Shown here piece after piece: positions 7,798-16,016 of a stretch of 21,244 bases of DNA; the first letter of the stretch is position 1, and the number at the start of each line of letters is the position of its first letter. Location of the stretch: assembly GCA_038747545.1 (NCBI GenBank), contig JBCDJT010000091.1, forward strand, positions 1 through 21,244. Reading direction: 5' to 3'. The notes under the pieces are model-generated. The model was given only the letters and a program-made list of their open reading frames with translations, searched no databases and was not told where the DNA came from. The position numbers and the translations under genes were made by a program. The stretch is from JBCCMF01 sp038747545 (GTDB lineage: Bacteria; Bacteroidota; Rhodothermia; Rhodothermales; JBCCMF01).

Positions 7798-8343
7798 TCA
7801 CGATCTGGCGCGGATGGCGGCGACGAACGCATCGACCGTTTGGCCGAGCGAGAGCCCATCTGTGTTGATGGTGACGTGAGCGCGGCTGTAGAAGTGCTCC
7901 CGTGCCTCCAGCAGGCTCGTGATCCGCTCGCGAAGGGGCTCCATCGGCAACGGCACGCCGTGTTCGTCTTGCAGCATGGGTCGCCGCACACGCCCGCGCC
8001 ACAGCCGTTTCATGAGCGACTCCACGGAGGCCTTCAGGTATACCACCGTGCCGAGCCGCCGGGTAAGCTGAAGGTTGTACTCCGACGTCAGCGCGCCGCC
8101 GCCGAGCGCGATCACGTGGCGCGCCCGTGCCGACGTTTCCGCCAGCTGCTCGCGCTCGAGCTGCCGGAAGGCCGCCTCGCCGTGCGTCTGGAAGTAAACG
8201 GAGATTGACACTTCGGCGGCGGCCTCGATCAGGTTGTCCAGGTCGGCGAACTCGTAGCCCAACACGTTCGCCCCGATGGCGCCAATGGTGCTCTTGCCGC
8301 TACCCATAAAACCCGTCAGATAAATGCGCGTTGGGGCGGCCAT
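7798..8343 (-). CDS. aroK: Shikimate kinase
   Basis: This 181-residue cytoplasmic enzyme phosphorylates shikimate with ATP in the fifth step of the shikimate pathway to aromatic amino acids. The Walker A motif is GFMGSGKST (11-19). The shikimate-contact residues appear as ADLD (33-36), HGEAAFR with Arg60, and ALGGGAL (79-85). The lid carries RVRRPML with Arg120/121, and a late REHFYS contains the expected Tyr. The frame stays open far upstream to 8673, but that part is antisense to truA. The ATG at 8343, eight residues before the first beta-strand and P-loop, is the clear start. It converges on rnhB and is divergent from truA. Confidence 0.94.
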   Translation of the reverse strand: MAAPTRIYLTGFMGSGKSTIGAIGANVLGYEFADLDNLIEAAAEVSISVYFQTHGEAAFRQLEREQLAETSARARHVIALGGGALTSEYNLQLTRRLGTVVYLKASVESLMKRLWRGRVRRPMLQDEHGVPLPMEPLRERITSLLEAREHFYSRAHVTINTDGLSLGQTVDAFVAAIRARS

Positions 8344-8415
8344 GCTCGCGTGCGGTGGATGTGAACAGCAACGCCGCAAGCTACGACCGAACCCACTGCC
8401 CGTCCACCACGCCCG
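8344..8415. promoter_or_regulatory. Divergent intergenic region between aroK and truA
   Basis: Seventy-two bases separate the two divergent starts, so a back-to-back promoter pair is expected. No recognisable operator, riboswitch or strong promoter box was found. Confidence 0.35.
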
Positions 8416-9183
8416 ATGCCCACCTACCGCTTGCTCATCGAATACGATGGCCAGCCGTTCCATGGCTGGCAGATACAGCCCGATCAGCCGTCGGTGCAAG
8501 GCGCGATCGAAACGGCGCTGGCAACCGTGACGCGGCAGGCTATCAACGTCGTCGGCTCTGGGCGCACTGATGCCGGTGTACACGCCCGTGGCCAGGTGGC
8601 GCACTTCGTCAGCGATGCTCCGCTCGACCTGTTTCGCGTGCAGCGGGCGCTCAACGGCCTTCTGCGCCCGCACATCGGCATCCTAGACATCGCCCCCACC
8701 CACGCCACCTTCCACGCCCGGTATGACGCACGCCGTCGGCGTTATCACTACGGGATCACCACATTGCCGCGCCCGCTAGAGCGCCACAGGCGCTGGCTTG
8801 TCCGTCCTGCCCCCGCCATCGACCGCATGAACGAGGCGGCGCACGCCCTCTTGGGCGAGCACGACTACGATGCCTTCTGTCGGATCCAGTCTGCGACGAA
8901 GAACCGCGTCTGCACGGTTCACCACGCGGCGTGGCAGCCAGACGAGCAGGATGGCACATGGCGCTTCGTCATCGAAGCCGACCGGTTTCTGCATGGCATG
9001 GTACGCGCCATCGTGGGCACGCTCGTGCAGATCGGCCACGGCAAACGCCCCGTTGACGATGTGCCGCGCCTCCTCGCCAGCAAAGACCGCCGGCGGGCTG
9101 GGCCCGCTGCACCCGCGCACGGGCTGGCGCTTGTCTACGTGGGATATGACGAACTGGCAACTGCGAACCCGATAGCACCTTGA
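8416..9183 (+). CDS. truA: tRNA pseudouridine(38-40) synthase TruA
   Basis: This 255-residue cytoplasmic enzyme isomerises uridines 38-40 in the tRNA anticodon arm to pseudouridine. The N-terminal LLIEYDGQPFHGWQIQ and the PSVQGAIETAL block are typical. The catalytic loop is GSGRTDAGVHA with Asp52 as nucleophile. FHARYDARRRRYHY (the family's F-x-AR...R-Y motif) and RFLHGMVRAIVGTL in the C-terminal half complete the signature. The length and the ATG at 8416 agree with the family. The downstream lipoprotein gene starts 35 bases after the stop and may be co-transcribed. Confidence 0.95.
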   Translation: MPTYRLLIEYDGQPFHGWQIQPDQPSVQGAIETALATVTRQAINVVGSGRTDAGVHARGQVAHFVSDAPLDLFRVQRALNGLLRPHIGILDIAPTHATFHARYDARRRRYHYGITTLPRPLERHRRWLVRPAPAIDRMNEAAHALLGEHDYDAFCRIQSATKNRVCTVHHAAWQPDEQDGTWRFVIEADRFLHGMVRAIVGTLVQIGHGKRPVDDVPRLLASKDRRRAGPAAPAHGLALVYVGYDELATANPIAP

Positions 9184-9218
9184 TCACGTTGGAAGGCTTC
9201 GTCTACCGCCACCGCACC

Positions 9219-10586
9219 ATGTCAGCATACGTCTCCCGGGCCTCCTCCTTCCTGCTCCTCGCGCTCGTTGCCGTCGGTTGCGACCGCACCTTCGTTGACG
9301 AGACGCCGCCTACGTTGGAGGTGGTCGCGCCCGCCTTCGACACCGTCTTTGCCACCCGGCAAACAGACCTGGAGATTCGAGCCTCGTCGTTCCGCGACAT
9401 TGCGAGTGTGACAGTAAACAGCGAGGCTATGCAGTACCAGCCCGCAGAGGACGTGTGGCAGGCCTCCTTGTCTTTGGATGAAGGCATCAACACCCTCATC
9501 GTCACGGCTACTGATGCCGGAGACCTTGCCACCTCGGATACGCTCATTGCGCTGCGCACCGCTCTTTCCCTCTCCCCCCCTCCGTTTGCACTCCCCGAGC
9601 CGCGCTACGGCCACACGGCCACACGGCTGCTGTCTGGCGATGTGCTCGTCACAGGCGGTGCCACCGACGAGTCGGAGGGCGGCACAACGACGGCCTTTCT
9701 CGTGAACGGAGTCAATGGGCGCATCACCCTGTTGGACGCCCGCCTCAACGAGCCGCGCATCGGCCACACGGCCACGCTCGTACCCGACGGCCGCGTGTTC
9801 ATCCTGGGCGGCAGCCGTCGCACAGCCGACACCCTGCAGGAAGGCGAAGGCCCGCTTGAAGCCAGTGAGGAGGCCCTCGTAGAGACGGTGGAGGTCTACG
9901 ACCCGACCACGCAGACCTTCAGGGTCGTTCCTTTCAACGGCCAGCCCATACGCCGCACCGAGCACACGGCCACCCTCTACGCCCCCACCGATGGGCTGTT
10001 CATAGATGTATATGGAGGCCGCGGGGACGTTGACTACTTCACCGATAACACCATCGCTACGCGCGACGATGCCCGGCGCTTCGAGTGGGTCGACGGGACG
10101 GTTGTTGCCCGCTCGCCGAGCATCGGCCTGGACATCGAGCCCATATCTGGTCACGCTACCGCGCCGCTCGCTGACCCTACAGCATTGCCCTATCAGAACT
10201 TGGTCACGGGCACGTATTTCTTGGACGGCTCTGAAGACAACACCCACTGGTTCTTCACCTACACCCAGAACGAGGGCTTCCGCGAGCGGCCAGCCCCTCC
10301 GCCTCAGCTGAGCCGTACCCAGCATACCGCGACTGCCGTTGCCGACGGCGTCGTGCTGCTGTTTGGCGGTGACCGCGGGCGGCCCGACCAGCCCGCGTTC
10401 CCCAGCGAGGTCTACGTAGACGCCGTGCAGGCCTACTATCAATTTTTGCCCGAGGCCGTGCCTCCCATCACACTCAGCCAACACACTGCAACTTTTGTGG
10501 GCAACGGCCGAATACTGGTGCTAGGTGGCCTCACGACAACAGGCCAACCCTCAGCAGCTGGCTACTTCTTCCAACTTCCCCTCTAG
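9219..10586 (+). CDS. Kelch-repeat beta-propeller lipoprotein
   Basis: This is a predicted lipoprotein of 455 residues. The N-terminus has a short Arg-containing n-region, a hydrophobic core FLLLALVAVG and lipobox VAVGC with Cys21, so it should be lipid-anchored on the outer membrane or surface. A region of about 90 residues after the anchor (PPTLEVVAPAFDT to NTLIVTATDAGDLATSD) looks like a bacterial Ig-like domain. The rest contains at least five kelch-like blades: GHTATRLLSGDVLVTGGA, GHTATLVPDGRVFILGGS, HTATLYAPTDGLFIDVYGG, HTATAVADGVVLLFGGD and HTATFVGNGRILVLGGL. An in-frame TTG at 9180 was not chosen because it puts charged residues ahead of a good signal peptide. The ligand and function are unknown. 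A tiny membrane protein follows 6 bases downstream. Confidence 0.85.
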   Translation: MSAYVSRASSFLLLALVAVGCDRTFVDETPPTLEVVAPAFDTVFATRQTDLEIRASSFRDIASVTVNSEAMQYQPAEDVWQASLSLDEGINTLIVTATDAGDLATSDTLIALRTALSLSPPPFALPEPRYGHTATRLLSGDVLVTGGATDESEGGTTTAFLVNGVNGRITLLDARLNEPRIGHTATLVPDGRVFILGGSRRTADTLQEGEGPLEASEEALVETVEVYDPTTQTFRVVPFNGQPIRRTEHTATLYAPTDGLFIDVYGGRGDVDYFTDNTIATRDDARRFEWVDGTVVARSPSIGLDIEPISGHATAPLADPTALPYQNLVTGTYFLDGSEDNTHWFFTYTQNEGFRERPAPPPQLSRTQHTATAVADGVVLLFGGDRGRPDQPAFPSEVYVDAVQAYYQFLPEAVPPITLSQHTATFVGNGRILVLGGLTTTGQPSAAGYFFQLPL

Positions 10587-10592
10587 CGCGCC

Positions 10593-10784
10593 ATGGACCT
10601 GCAGCAGATTCTCCGCTGGATCGTAATCGCCATCGTCTTGATGGTGATGTTCTCGCTGCTCGGCGTGATCCTCAAGGTGGGCGGCGTCTTGCTGAGCATT
10701 GCCCTGAAGGTGCTCGTAGTGCTCTTCCTCGTTGCTGTGGTGCTGCGGCTCTTCGGCGCCGCCTTCCGGCGCTCGCGCACGTAA
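10593..10784 (+). CDS. Small hydrophobic membrane protein (63 aa), unknown function
   Basis: The product is almost wholly hydrophobic between an acidic/amphipathic start (MDLQQILRW) and a basic tail (RLFGAAFRRSRT). One long or two closely packed transmembrane helices are predicted, broken around LKVGG near residue 30. The positive tail suggests a cytoplasmic C-terminus. I do not recognise a family. The 6-base gap to the kelch lipoprotein gene suggests co-transcription. The frame ends cleanly in TAA, and the strongly biased hydrophobic composition is what supports it as real. Confidence 0.65.
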   Translation: MDLQQILRWIVIAIVLMVMFSLLGVILKVGGVLLSIALKVLVVLFLVAVVLRLFGAAFRRSRT

Positions 10785-10886
10785 CCGGAGGCCACTCACA
10801 GGCTACGGCTTCCTGCACATAGCACCACGCGAACAAGACTGGCGGCATCCGCATTCAGGGCGTCCTCTCCACCGACGCCACCTGCC
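10785..10886. other. Intergenic spacer before arginine deiminase gene
   Basis: This is a gap of 102 bases on a plus-strand run. It may hold the arcA promoter. I see no hairpin terminator and no recognisable promoter boxes. Confidence 0.25.
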
Positions 10887-12152
10887 ATGCTGTCCACCTT
10901 GCCCTCCGTCGCCTTTAACGTCACCTCAGAGACGGGCTGGCTTCAGCAAGTCCTCGTCCATACCCCTGGCGACGAGATGGGCCATGTAGCGCCTGAGCGA
11001 CGAGAGGAGTTGCTGTTCGAGGACATCCTCTACATCGATACCGCGCAGAAAGAACACGCGCTGATGTGCGCTGTGTTTGACAAGGTGACGGGCCGCCCCG
11101 ATGGCGTGCTGCAGATGCGGACCTTACTCTATCAAGCGTTCGAGGCCGAAGCGGCGCGGCATCAGTTCGTGGAACACCTCGCCACCGTAATGCCTGCCCG
11201 CAACTTGCAAGCCTTTGAGGAAAACCTGAAGGCGTTTTCCCCCGACGAACTTGCGCGCTTTGCCCTCACTGGCGACGCACCGATGCAGATCAACGCGGCG
11301 CCGCTGCCCAACCTGATGTTCACCCGCGACGTGTCCTGCGTGGTGGGCCAGCACTTTATCCTGAGCCATCCGGCCACGGCAGCTCGTGCCCGCGAGAACC
11401 TCATCATGCAAACCGTGCTCGCCCATCACCCAAGCTTTGCCGAGCACCAAGACCACATCATCCGCCTGCCGCAAGGCGTCACCTTCGAAGGAGGCGACCT
11501 GCTGGTGGTCAACGAGCGCATCGTACTGATCGGGTGCTCCGAGCGCACGTCATTCGGCGGCGTCACGCACGTCGCCCGAGCCCTGTTGGAGCGGACCGCT
11601 GTGGAGCATGTGGTGATGGTGGACCTCCCGAAGCAGCGTTCCTGCATGCACCTCGATACCATCTTCACCTTTGCTGCGCCCGATACCTGCGTGGTTTACC
11701 CTCCCATCATTGCCTCAGCGGGGCAGGGCAACGTCGCCTCGTTCTCGCGCTCCGAGGAAGACGATACTCGGCTCCAGTGCGACATCCACGTGTCGCTGCA
11801 GGCGGCCCTCGAACACCTGCTCGGCCATGACGTGACCTTCATTCCCTGTGGCGGCAGCCGTCTGCTCGACCAGCAGCGCGAGCAGTGGACCGATGGCGCC
11901 AACTTCTTCGCCGTGGCGCCCGGCGTGGTGATTGGCTACGAACGCAACAGCCTCACCTTTGGCCAGATGCAAGCGCATGGCTTCCGCGTGATGACAGCCG
12001 AGGGCTTCCTCGGTTATTATGCCGCCAGCCCCTTCACGCCCGGCGAACGCGTGGCTATTAAGCTGGAGGGCCATGAGCTTTCGCGTGGCCGCGGCGGCCC
12101 GCGCTGCATGACCATGCCGCTTGCCCGCCTTCCGCTGGAGGCACAGGCATGA
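10887..12152 (+). CDS. arcA: Arginine deiminase
   Basis: This 421-residue cytoplasmic enzyme converts L-arginine to L-citrulline and ammonia. It has the guanidino-group-modifying fold with the family's active-site motifs. PNLMFTRD carries Asp148, FEGGDLL has Glu201/Asp204, MHLDTIFT has His255/Asp257, and the C-terminal GRGGPRCMTMPL holds the nucleophile Cys407. The full set, plus the N-terminal SETGWLQQVLVHTPG, favours arginine deiminase over amidinotransferase or dimethylargininase. No ornithine carbamoyltransferase, carbamate kinase or arginine/ornithine antiporter lies next to it, so this is not a classical arc operon. Citrulline formation could serve nitrogen release or acid protection. 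The stop overlaps the tadA start as ATGA (12149-12152). Confidence 0.92.
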   Translation: MLSTLPSVAFNVTSETGWLQQVLVHTPGDEMGHVAPERREELLFEDILYIDTAQKEHALMCAVFDKVTGRPDGVLQMRTLLYQAFEAEAARHQFVEHLATVMPARNLQAFEENLKAFSPDELARFALTGDAPMQINAAPLPNLMFTRDVSCVVGQHFILSHPATAARARENLIMQTVLAHHPSFAEHQDHIIRLPQGVTFEGGDLLVVNERIVLIGCSERTSFGGVTHVARALLERTAVEHVVMVDLPKQRSCMHLDTIFTFAAPDTCVVYPPIIASAGQGNVASFSRSEEDDTRLQCDIHVSLQAALEHLLGHDVTFIPCGGSRLLDQQREQWTDGANFFAVAPGVVIGYERNSLTFGQMQAHGFRVMTAEGFLGYYAASPFTPGERVAIKLEGHELSRGRGGPRCMTMPLARLPLEAQA

Positions 12153-12619
12153 GTAGTCTGAATGGCCTGCTGACCCCGCATCGGCGCTGGATGAAGGTGG
12201 CCTTCCGCGAGGCCGAGCGCGCGTTTGAGCGGGGCGAGGTGCCCGTGGGCGCCGTCGTAGTACGGGGGGAGGAGGTCGTGGGACGCGGACACAACATGGT
12301 GGAACAGCTGCGCGACCCCACAGCACACGCCGAGATCATCGCCATCACGGCAGCGTGCGAAACGCTGAAGTCGAAGTTCTTGAACGGTTGTACGCTGTAC
12401 GTCACGCTGGAGCCTTGCATGATGTGCGCAGGCGCGATGGTCTGGGCGCGCTTGGACCGGCTGGTGTTCGGTGCCTACGACGAGAAGGCAGGCAGTGCCT
12501 CTACCCTGTACAACATCCCACAGGACCCGCGGCTCAACCACCAGCTGGAGGTCATCGCAGGCGTAGAGGCAGAACGCGCGGCTCACCTCTTGCGTGCGTT
12601 TTTCGCCCAACGGCGGTAG
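12149..12619 (+). CDS. tadA: tRNA-specific adenosine(34) deaminase
   Basis: This 156-residue zinc-dependent deaminase converts the wobble adenosine of tRNA-Arg(ACG) to inosine. The zinc site is DPTAHAEI (His60, with Glu62 as proton shuttle) and LEPCMMCAGAM (Cys90 and Cys93). The spacing and the downstream ARLDRLVFGAYDEKAGS block are characteristic of TadA rather than of cytosine or guanine deaminases. The length is normal. Translation is probably coupled to arginine deiminase through the ATGA overlap. The two enzymes have no known functional tie, so the overlap may reflect only compact packing. Confidence 0.94.
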   Translation: MSSLNGLLTPHRRWMKVAFREAERAFERGEVPVGAVVVRGEEVVGRGHNMVEQLRDPTAHAEIIAITAACETLKSKFLNGCTLYVTLEPCMMCAGAMVWARLDRLVFGAYDEKAGSASTLYNIPQDPRLNHQLEVIAGVEAERAAHLLRAFFAQRR

Positions 12620-12691
12620 AAACCGCTTCCGCCGCGGCGTGCTGGCGTCGAGCCCTCGAAACTGGCTCAAGTGGTGAGCCGTTGGATACGC

Positions 12692-13687
12692 ATGACGACG
12701 CAAGAGACTGTTTCCATGTACGACGTAGTGGTTATCGGCGCGGGGCCTGTGGGGCTAGCCTGTGCCATTGCTGCGCAACGCCAGGGCCTCCGCACGCTCA
12801 CCGTCGACAAGGGCACGCTGGTCAACTCCCTCGTGGGCTACCCAACAGGTATGGAGTTCTTCTCCACGCCTGATCTGCTTGAAATCGGCGGTCACCCCTT
12901 CCCTACACAGCGCTACAAGCCCATCCGCGAAGAAGCACTTGACTACTACCGCCGTGTGGCAAGCAGCGAACGGCTGGATGTGCGCCTGTACGAAGGCGTT
13001 CAGCGTGTGGATGGGATGGACGGTGCCTTCACGGTCGTCACCGACGGCGGCTACTATCCGACCCGCAAGGTCGTTGTGGCTATAGGCTTCTTCGATACGC
13101 CCAACCGCCTGCATATTCCCGGCGAGGACTTGCCGAAGGTCTCCCACTACTACAAGGAGCCCTATGGCTATACTGGCTGCGACGTCGCCGTGATCGGCGC
13201 CAAGAACTCAGCGGCTAAGGCGGCGCTCGCCTGTTACAGGCATGGCGCTCGGGTCTCGCTCATCGTGCGCGGCGCTGAACTCAGCTCAAGCATCAAGTAC
13301 TGGATCCGCCCCGACCTCGCCAACCGGATCAGCGAGGGCAGCATCACCGCATACTTCAACACCACCAGTACCGAGATCACGCCCACCGCCTTACGCCTAC
13401 AGACCCCTGAGGGTATCCGCACTATTCCGAACGACTTCGTCCTAGCGATGACTGGCTACCGCCCCGACTATCGCTTCCTGGAGAACATCGGCATTGCGCT
13501 CGGCGATGATGATGCCCGCACCCCTGTCTACGACGGCGAAACGTTTGAGACCAACCGAGAAGGCGTCTATCTGGCCGGGACTGTATGCGGTGGGCTACGG
13601 ACTAGCCGCTGGTTCATCGAAAACGGGCGCTTTCACGCTGAGGTCATTGCCAAACATATTGCGCAGCCTAAGCCGGTAGCCGTCTAA
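12692..13687 (+). CDS. YpdA-family NAD(P)/FAD-dependent oxidoreductase (putative bacillithiol disulfide reductase-like)
   Basis: This is a thioredoxin-reductase-like flavoprotein of about 331 residues, cytoplasmic. The first dinucleotide-binding motif is VVVIGAGPVGLACA (about 13-26) and the second is VAVIGAKNSAAKAAL (about 166-180). The conserved TLVNSLVGYPTGMEFFSTPDLLEIGG region and the C-terminal GVYLAGTVCGG match YpdA, for which bacillithiol disulfide reduction is described in Firmicutes. There is no CxxC redox pair, as expected for YpdA. However, the conserved active Cys that follows GxGP in Firmicutes YpdA is Val here (GAGPVG), so the activity is uncertain. The ATG at 12692 is used. The ATG at 12716 (MYDVVVIG, 323 aa) is equally plausible. 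The stop lies one base from the convergent cytochrome gene. Confidence 0.85.
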   Translation: MTTQETVSMYDVVVIGAGPVGLACAIAAQRQGLRTLTVDKGTLVNSLVGYPTGMEFFSTPDLLEIGGHPFPTQRYKPIREEALDYYRRVASSERLDVRLYEGVQRVDGMDGAFTVVTDGGYYPTRKVVVAIGFFDTPNRLHIPGEDLPKVSHYYKEPYGYTGCDVAVIGAKNSAAKAALACYRHGARVSLIVRGAELSSSIKYWIRPDLANRISEGSITAYFNTTSTEITPTALRLQTPEGIRTIPNDFVLAMTGYRPDYRFLENIGIALGDDDARTPVYDGETFETNREGVYLAGTVCGGLRTSRWFIENGRFHAEVIAKHIAQPKPVAV

Positions 13688-13688
13688 G

Positions 13689-15884
13689 CTACAGCGCGCC
13701 CATGATCTGCTGGCTCAGCGCATGGGTGGCATCCTCTGCAAGGGCGCGCTGCGCGTAGGTGCGTGCATTGGCCTCATCGCCTGCTCTAAAGTAGGCCAGG
13801 GCCAAGTTGCCCAGGGCATCTACGAATGTGGGGTTGGCTTCCACCGCTCGCTCCAGCAGCGGGATGGCCTCTTGGTGCTGGTCTTGGTTGAGGTAAAACG
13901 TAGCGAGGTTGTTCAACGACGGTGCATGCATTGGCCCCACCTCTACCGCCCGCTTGAACAAGGTCTCCGCACCAGCCAAGTCGCCGCGCATCGCGCTCAG
14001 CAACCCTAAGTTCGTGAGCGCATCGGGGTACTTGGGGTTCAGCCCCAGTGCCGCCCGCAGGCTCGCTTCACCCGCCTCCAGCTGTTCTTTTTGGAGCAGT
14101 GCAGTGCCCAGGTTGTAGTGCGCTTCCACCAGCCACGGCTGCTCCTCGATCGCTTGCCGATAGGTTGAAATCGCCTCATCGAGCCGTCCACGCGCCTCCA
14201 AGAAACGCCCGAGGTTCACGCGGATGTTGGCTAGCGCAGGCTGAATCTGGAGGGCGCGGCGGTACAGCCGTTCTGTCCGCGTGGCGTCACGTTGCCCAGC
14301 CTCATAGGCCTGTGCCAAGGTGTTTAGGCGCTCCGGTATCTCGGGGTTGGCGCGCAGTGCAGCCTCCAACTCAGGAATAGCACGTTCCACCTCACCTACC
14401 TGCAAGAGCGTGAAGCCCAGCAAGTAGCGCGCCTCATCGAACGCTTCCGAAGTCCCGAGCGCCTGTTGCAGAGCGTTCGCCTTTTCCAGCAGGGCGTCAG
14501 CATCCCCTTTCTGGAGGGCGTAGACCACCTCAGCACGCGCTTTGTAAATCGCCCCTGACGCAGACCCTCGGTCCTCTGCGAAATAGGCCTTCAGGTCCTC
14601 TACCTCTTGCGGCTCTACATCCGCTGGCGCCTCCTCGACAACGCGTACCCAATGATCCGTGAAGCTCGAGTGCGGCGCATCATCGGCCTCCACCTTGGGC
14701 ATATGGCAATCGATACAGTTCGCTGTTGGCAAATGGTTTTCGAGCAGACTTGGCGTACTCCACTCGACCTCAGATAGGGTCTGATGACATCCCTGACACG
14801 TCGAATTGAAGTAGTCCGGCCCGGAATCGCGGAACCCTTCGTGCGGATTATGACACGTGGTACACTCCATGACGCCGCCCTTGGCAATTGTCTCTACGAA
14901 GCAGGCACTGGCCTTCATTCGGTCGGCGTGCGAAATCACACTCACCACCGTCTCTTTCGGGTCAACCTCTTCGGCAAACAACGCCACATGGTCGGAGAGC
15001 GCCTGTGACGGTCGATAACCCAGTGCCGTTCGGCCTTCCCGAAGCATGGAGACCGTGGTGTGCAAGTGGCACTGTTGGCACACGTCCAGGCGGCGGTCTA
15101 AATCCAGATGCTTGGGGTTGACGATGGTGTAATCGATGTCCCCTCCTGCTTCTTCGTCGGCCAGGCGCGCTTCCACATGGAGTTCACCGGGACCGTGGCA
15201 CCGCTCACACCCAATCCCTTGCGGTACCTCCACATATTTGCCCGTTACGTGAGGCGTGGATTGAGGATAGCTGTTGTGACACGCCATGCACCGGTCGGGA
15301 ATCAGGCGGTTGAAGCGGTCATTGGCCTGATCGTAGCCTGGGCTAAAATCCCACTTCTCCACCTGCGTGTACCACGTTAGCGGGAGCTGGTGATAGCGCC
15401 CACCGACTTCTGTGAGGTACGTACGGGCTGCGCTCCCGCTGCCTACGACGACCTCCATGCGTCGGGCAAGCTCATGAATTACATCGCCTGAAGCATCGCG
15501 CAACTGTTCCACTTGGTAGAAGCCACTGTCGCGCCGGACTACGGTGTAGCTGAAGTTGCCCGCCTCGTCGTAGACCGGTGTGCCCGTCTCGGGCTCCACC
15601 TCGCGGTCTTCGGTGAGCAGGTACATGGACTGCGCCATGCCGTGCGCTTGGTAACTCGCATAGAGGTCCTCGTGGCATGTGGCACAGACGGCATCGCCTA
15701 CGAACGCTGTCTCGGCATTGGCAACGTTCTTGAACGGTGAAGCCGAAGTACTTGCCGCAGCGGTGGGCGGTGCCGCGGCAGACGTAGTCTCCGGCGCAGC
15801 GGACCCACACCCGGCTATGACCATACCCATCAAGAGCCCAAGGCACAGCGCTTGTGCAGCACTCCACATCTTCCTCTCCTGCAT
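13689..15884 (-). CDS. Heptaheme c-type cytochrome-TPR lipoprotein
   Basis: This is a predicted lipoprotein of 731 residues. Its signal peptide has an ERK n-region, the core LGLLMGMVIA and lipobox VIAGC (Cys26), then an Ala/Thr/Ser-rich linker. Seven CxxCH haem sites follow: CATCH (67), CMACH (199), CERCH (226), CQQCH (269), CTTCH (341), CQGCH (363) and CIDCH (390). The layout resembles multihaem proteins of the cytochrome c554/doubled-CXXCH type. From about residue 474 to the end there are about seven tetratricopeptide repeats, for example EAHYNLGTALLQKEQLEAG and DALGNLALAYFRAGDEANA. It should sit on the periplasmic or outer face and carry electrons, with the TPRs binding a partner. The substrate is unknown. 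The ATG at 15869 has AGGAG six bases upstream (15876-15880) but would lack a charged n-region, so the start is uncertain. Confidence 0.88.
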   Translation of the reverse strand: MQERKMWSAAQALCLGLLMGMVIAGCGSAAPETTSAAAPPTAAASTSASPFKNVANAETAFVGDAVCATCHEDLYASYQAHGMAQSMYLLTEDREVEPETGTPVYDEAGNFSYTVVRRDSGFYQVEQLRDASGDVIHELARRMEVVVGSGSAARTYLTEVGGRYHQLPLTWYTQVEKWDFSPGYDQANDRFNRLIPDRCMACHNSYPQSTPHVTGKYVEVPQGIGCERCHGPGELHVEARLADEEAGGDIDYTIVNPKHLDLDRRLDVCQQCHLHTTVSMLREGRTALGYRPSQALSDHVALFAEEVDPKETVVSVISHADRMKASACFVETIAKGGVMECTTCHNPHEGFRDSGPDYFNSTCQGCHQTLSEVEWSTPSLLENHLPTANCIDCHMPKVEADDAPHSSFTDHWVRVVEEAPADVEPQEVEDLKAYFAEDRGSASGAIYKARAEVVYALQKGDADALLEKANALQQALGTSEAFDEARYLLGFTLLQVGEVERAIPELEAALRANPEIPERLNTLAQAYEAGQRDATRTERLYRRALQIQPALANIRVNLGRFLEARGRLDEAISTYRQAIEEQPWLVEAHYNLGTALLQKEQLEAGEASLRAALGLNPKYPDALTNLGLLSAMRGDLAGAETLFKRAVEVGPMHAPSLNNLATFYLNQDQHQEAIPLLERAVEANPTFVDALGNLALAYFRAGDEANARTYAQRALAEDATHALSQQIMGAL

Positions 15885-15947
15885 AGGACCTGTAGACTGG
15901 TTTAGACCTAACGACGTGGCATCGAAAGCCAGTAGCCTCAAAATAAG

Positions 15948-15983
15948 AAAGCGGGGTATCCCAGGTTGAGGATACCCCGCTTT
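15948..15983 (-). terminator. Rho-independent terminator of the porV-like gene
   Basis: A perfect 14-base-pair stem (15948-15961 with 15970-15983) encloses an 8-base loop. On the minus strand it is followed by the U-rich tract TTTCTTATTTT. It lies 33 bases past the stop of the PorV-like gene and ahead of the cytochrome gene, so it should end the receptor/surface-protein/barrel transcript and leave the cytochrome gene with its own promoter (between about 15885 and 15947). Confidence 0.9.
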
Positions 15984-16016
15984 ACTACGCACAGGGCGCA
16001 GATTTCCTTGTAACGC

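Noticed and set aside
8344..8673. N-terminal extension of the shikimate kinase frame
   Set aside because: It is antisense to the conserved N-terminal part of truA. Shikimate kinase starts right before its P-loop at 8343.
9180..9218. TTG start overlapping the truA stop for the kelch lipoprotein
   Set aside because: It would put 13 extra residues with charges before a well-formed lipoprotein signal peptide that starts at 9219.
15885..15925. Short direct repeat (tagac...tagac) upstream of the cytochrome gene as a possible operator
   Set aside because: Five-base repeats of this kind are expected by chance and no regulator binding pattern could be matched.
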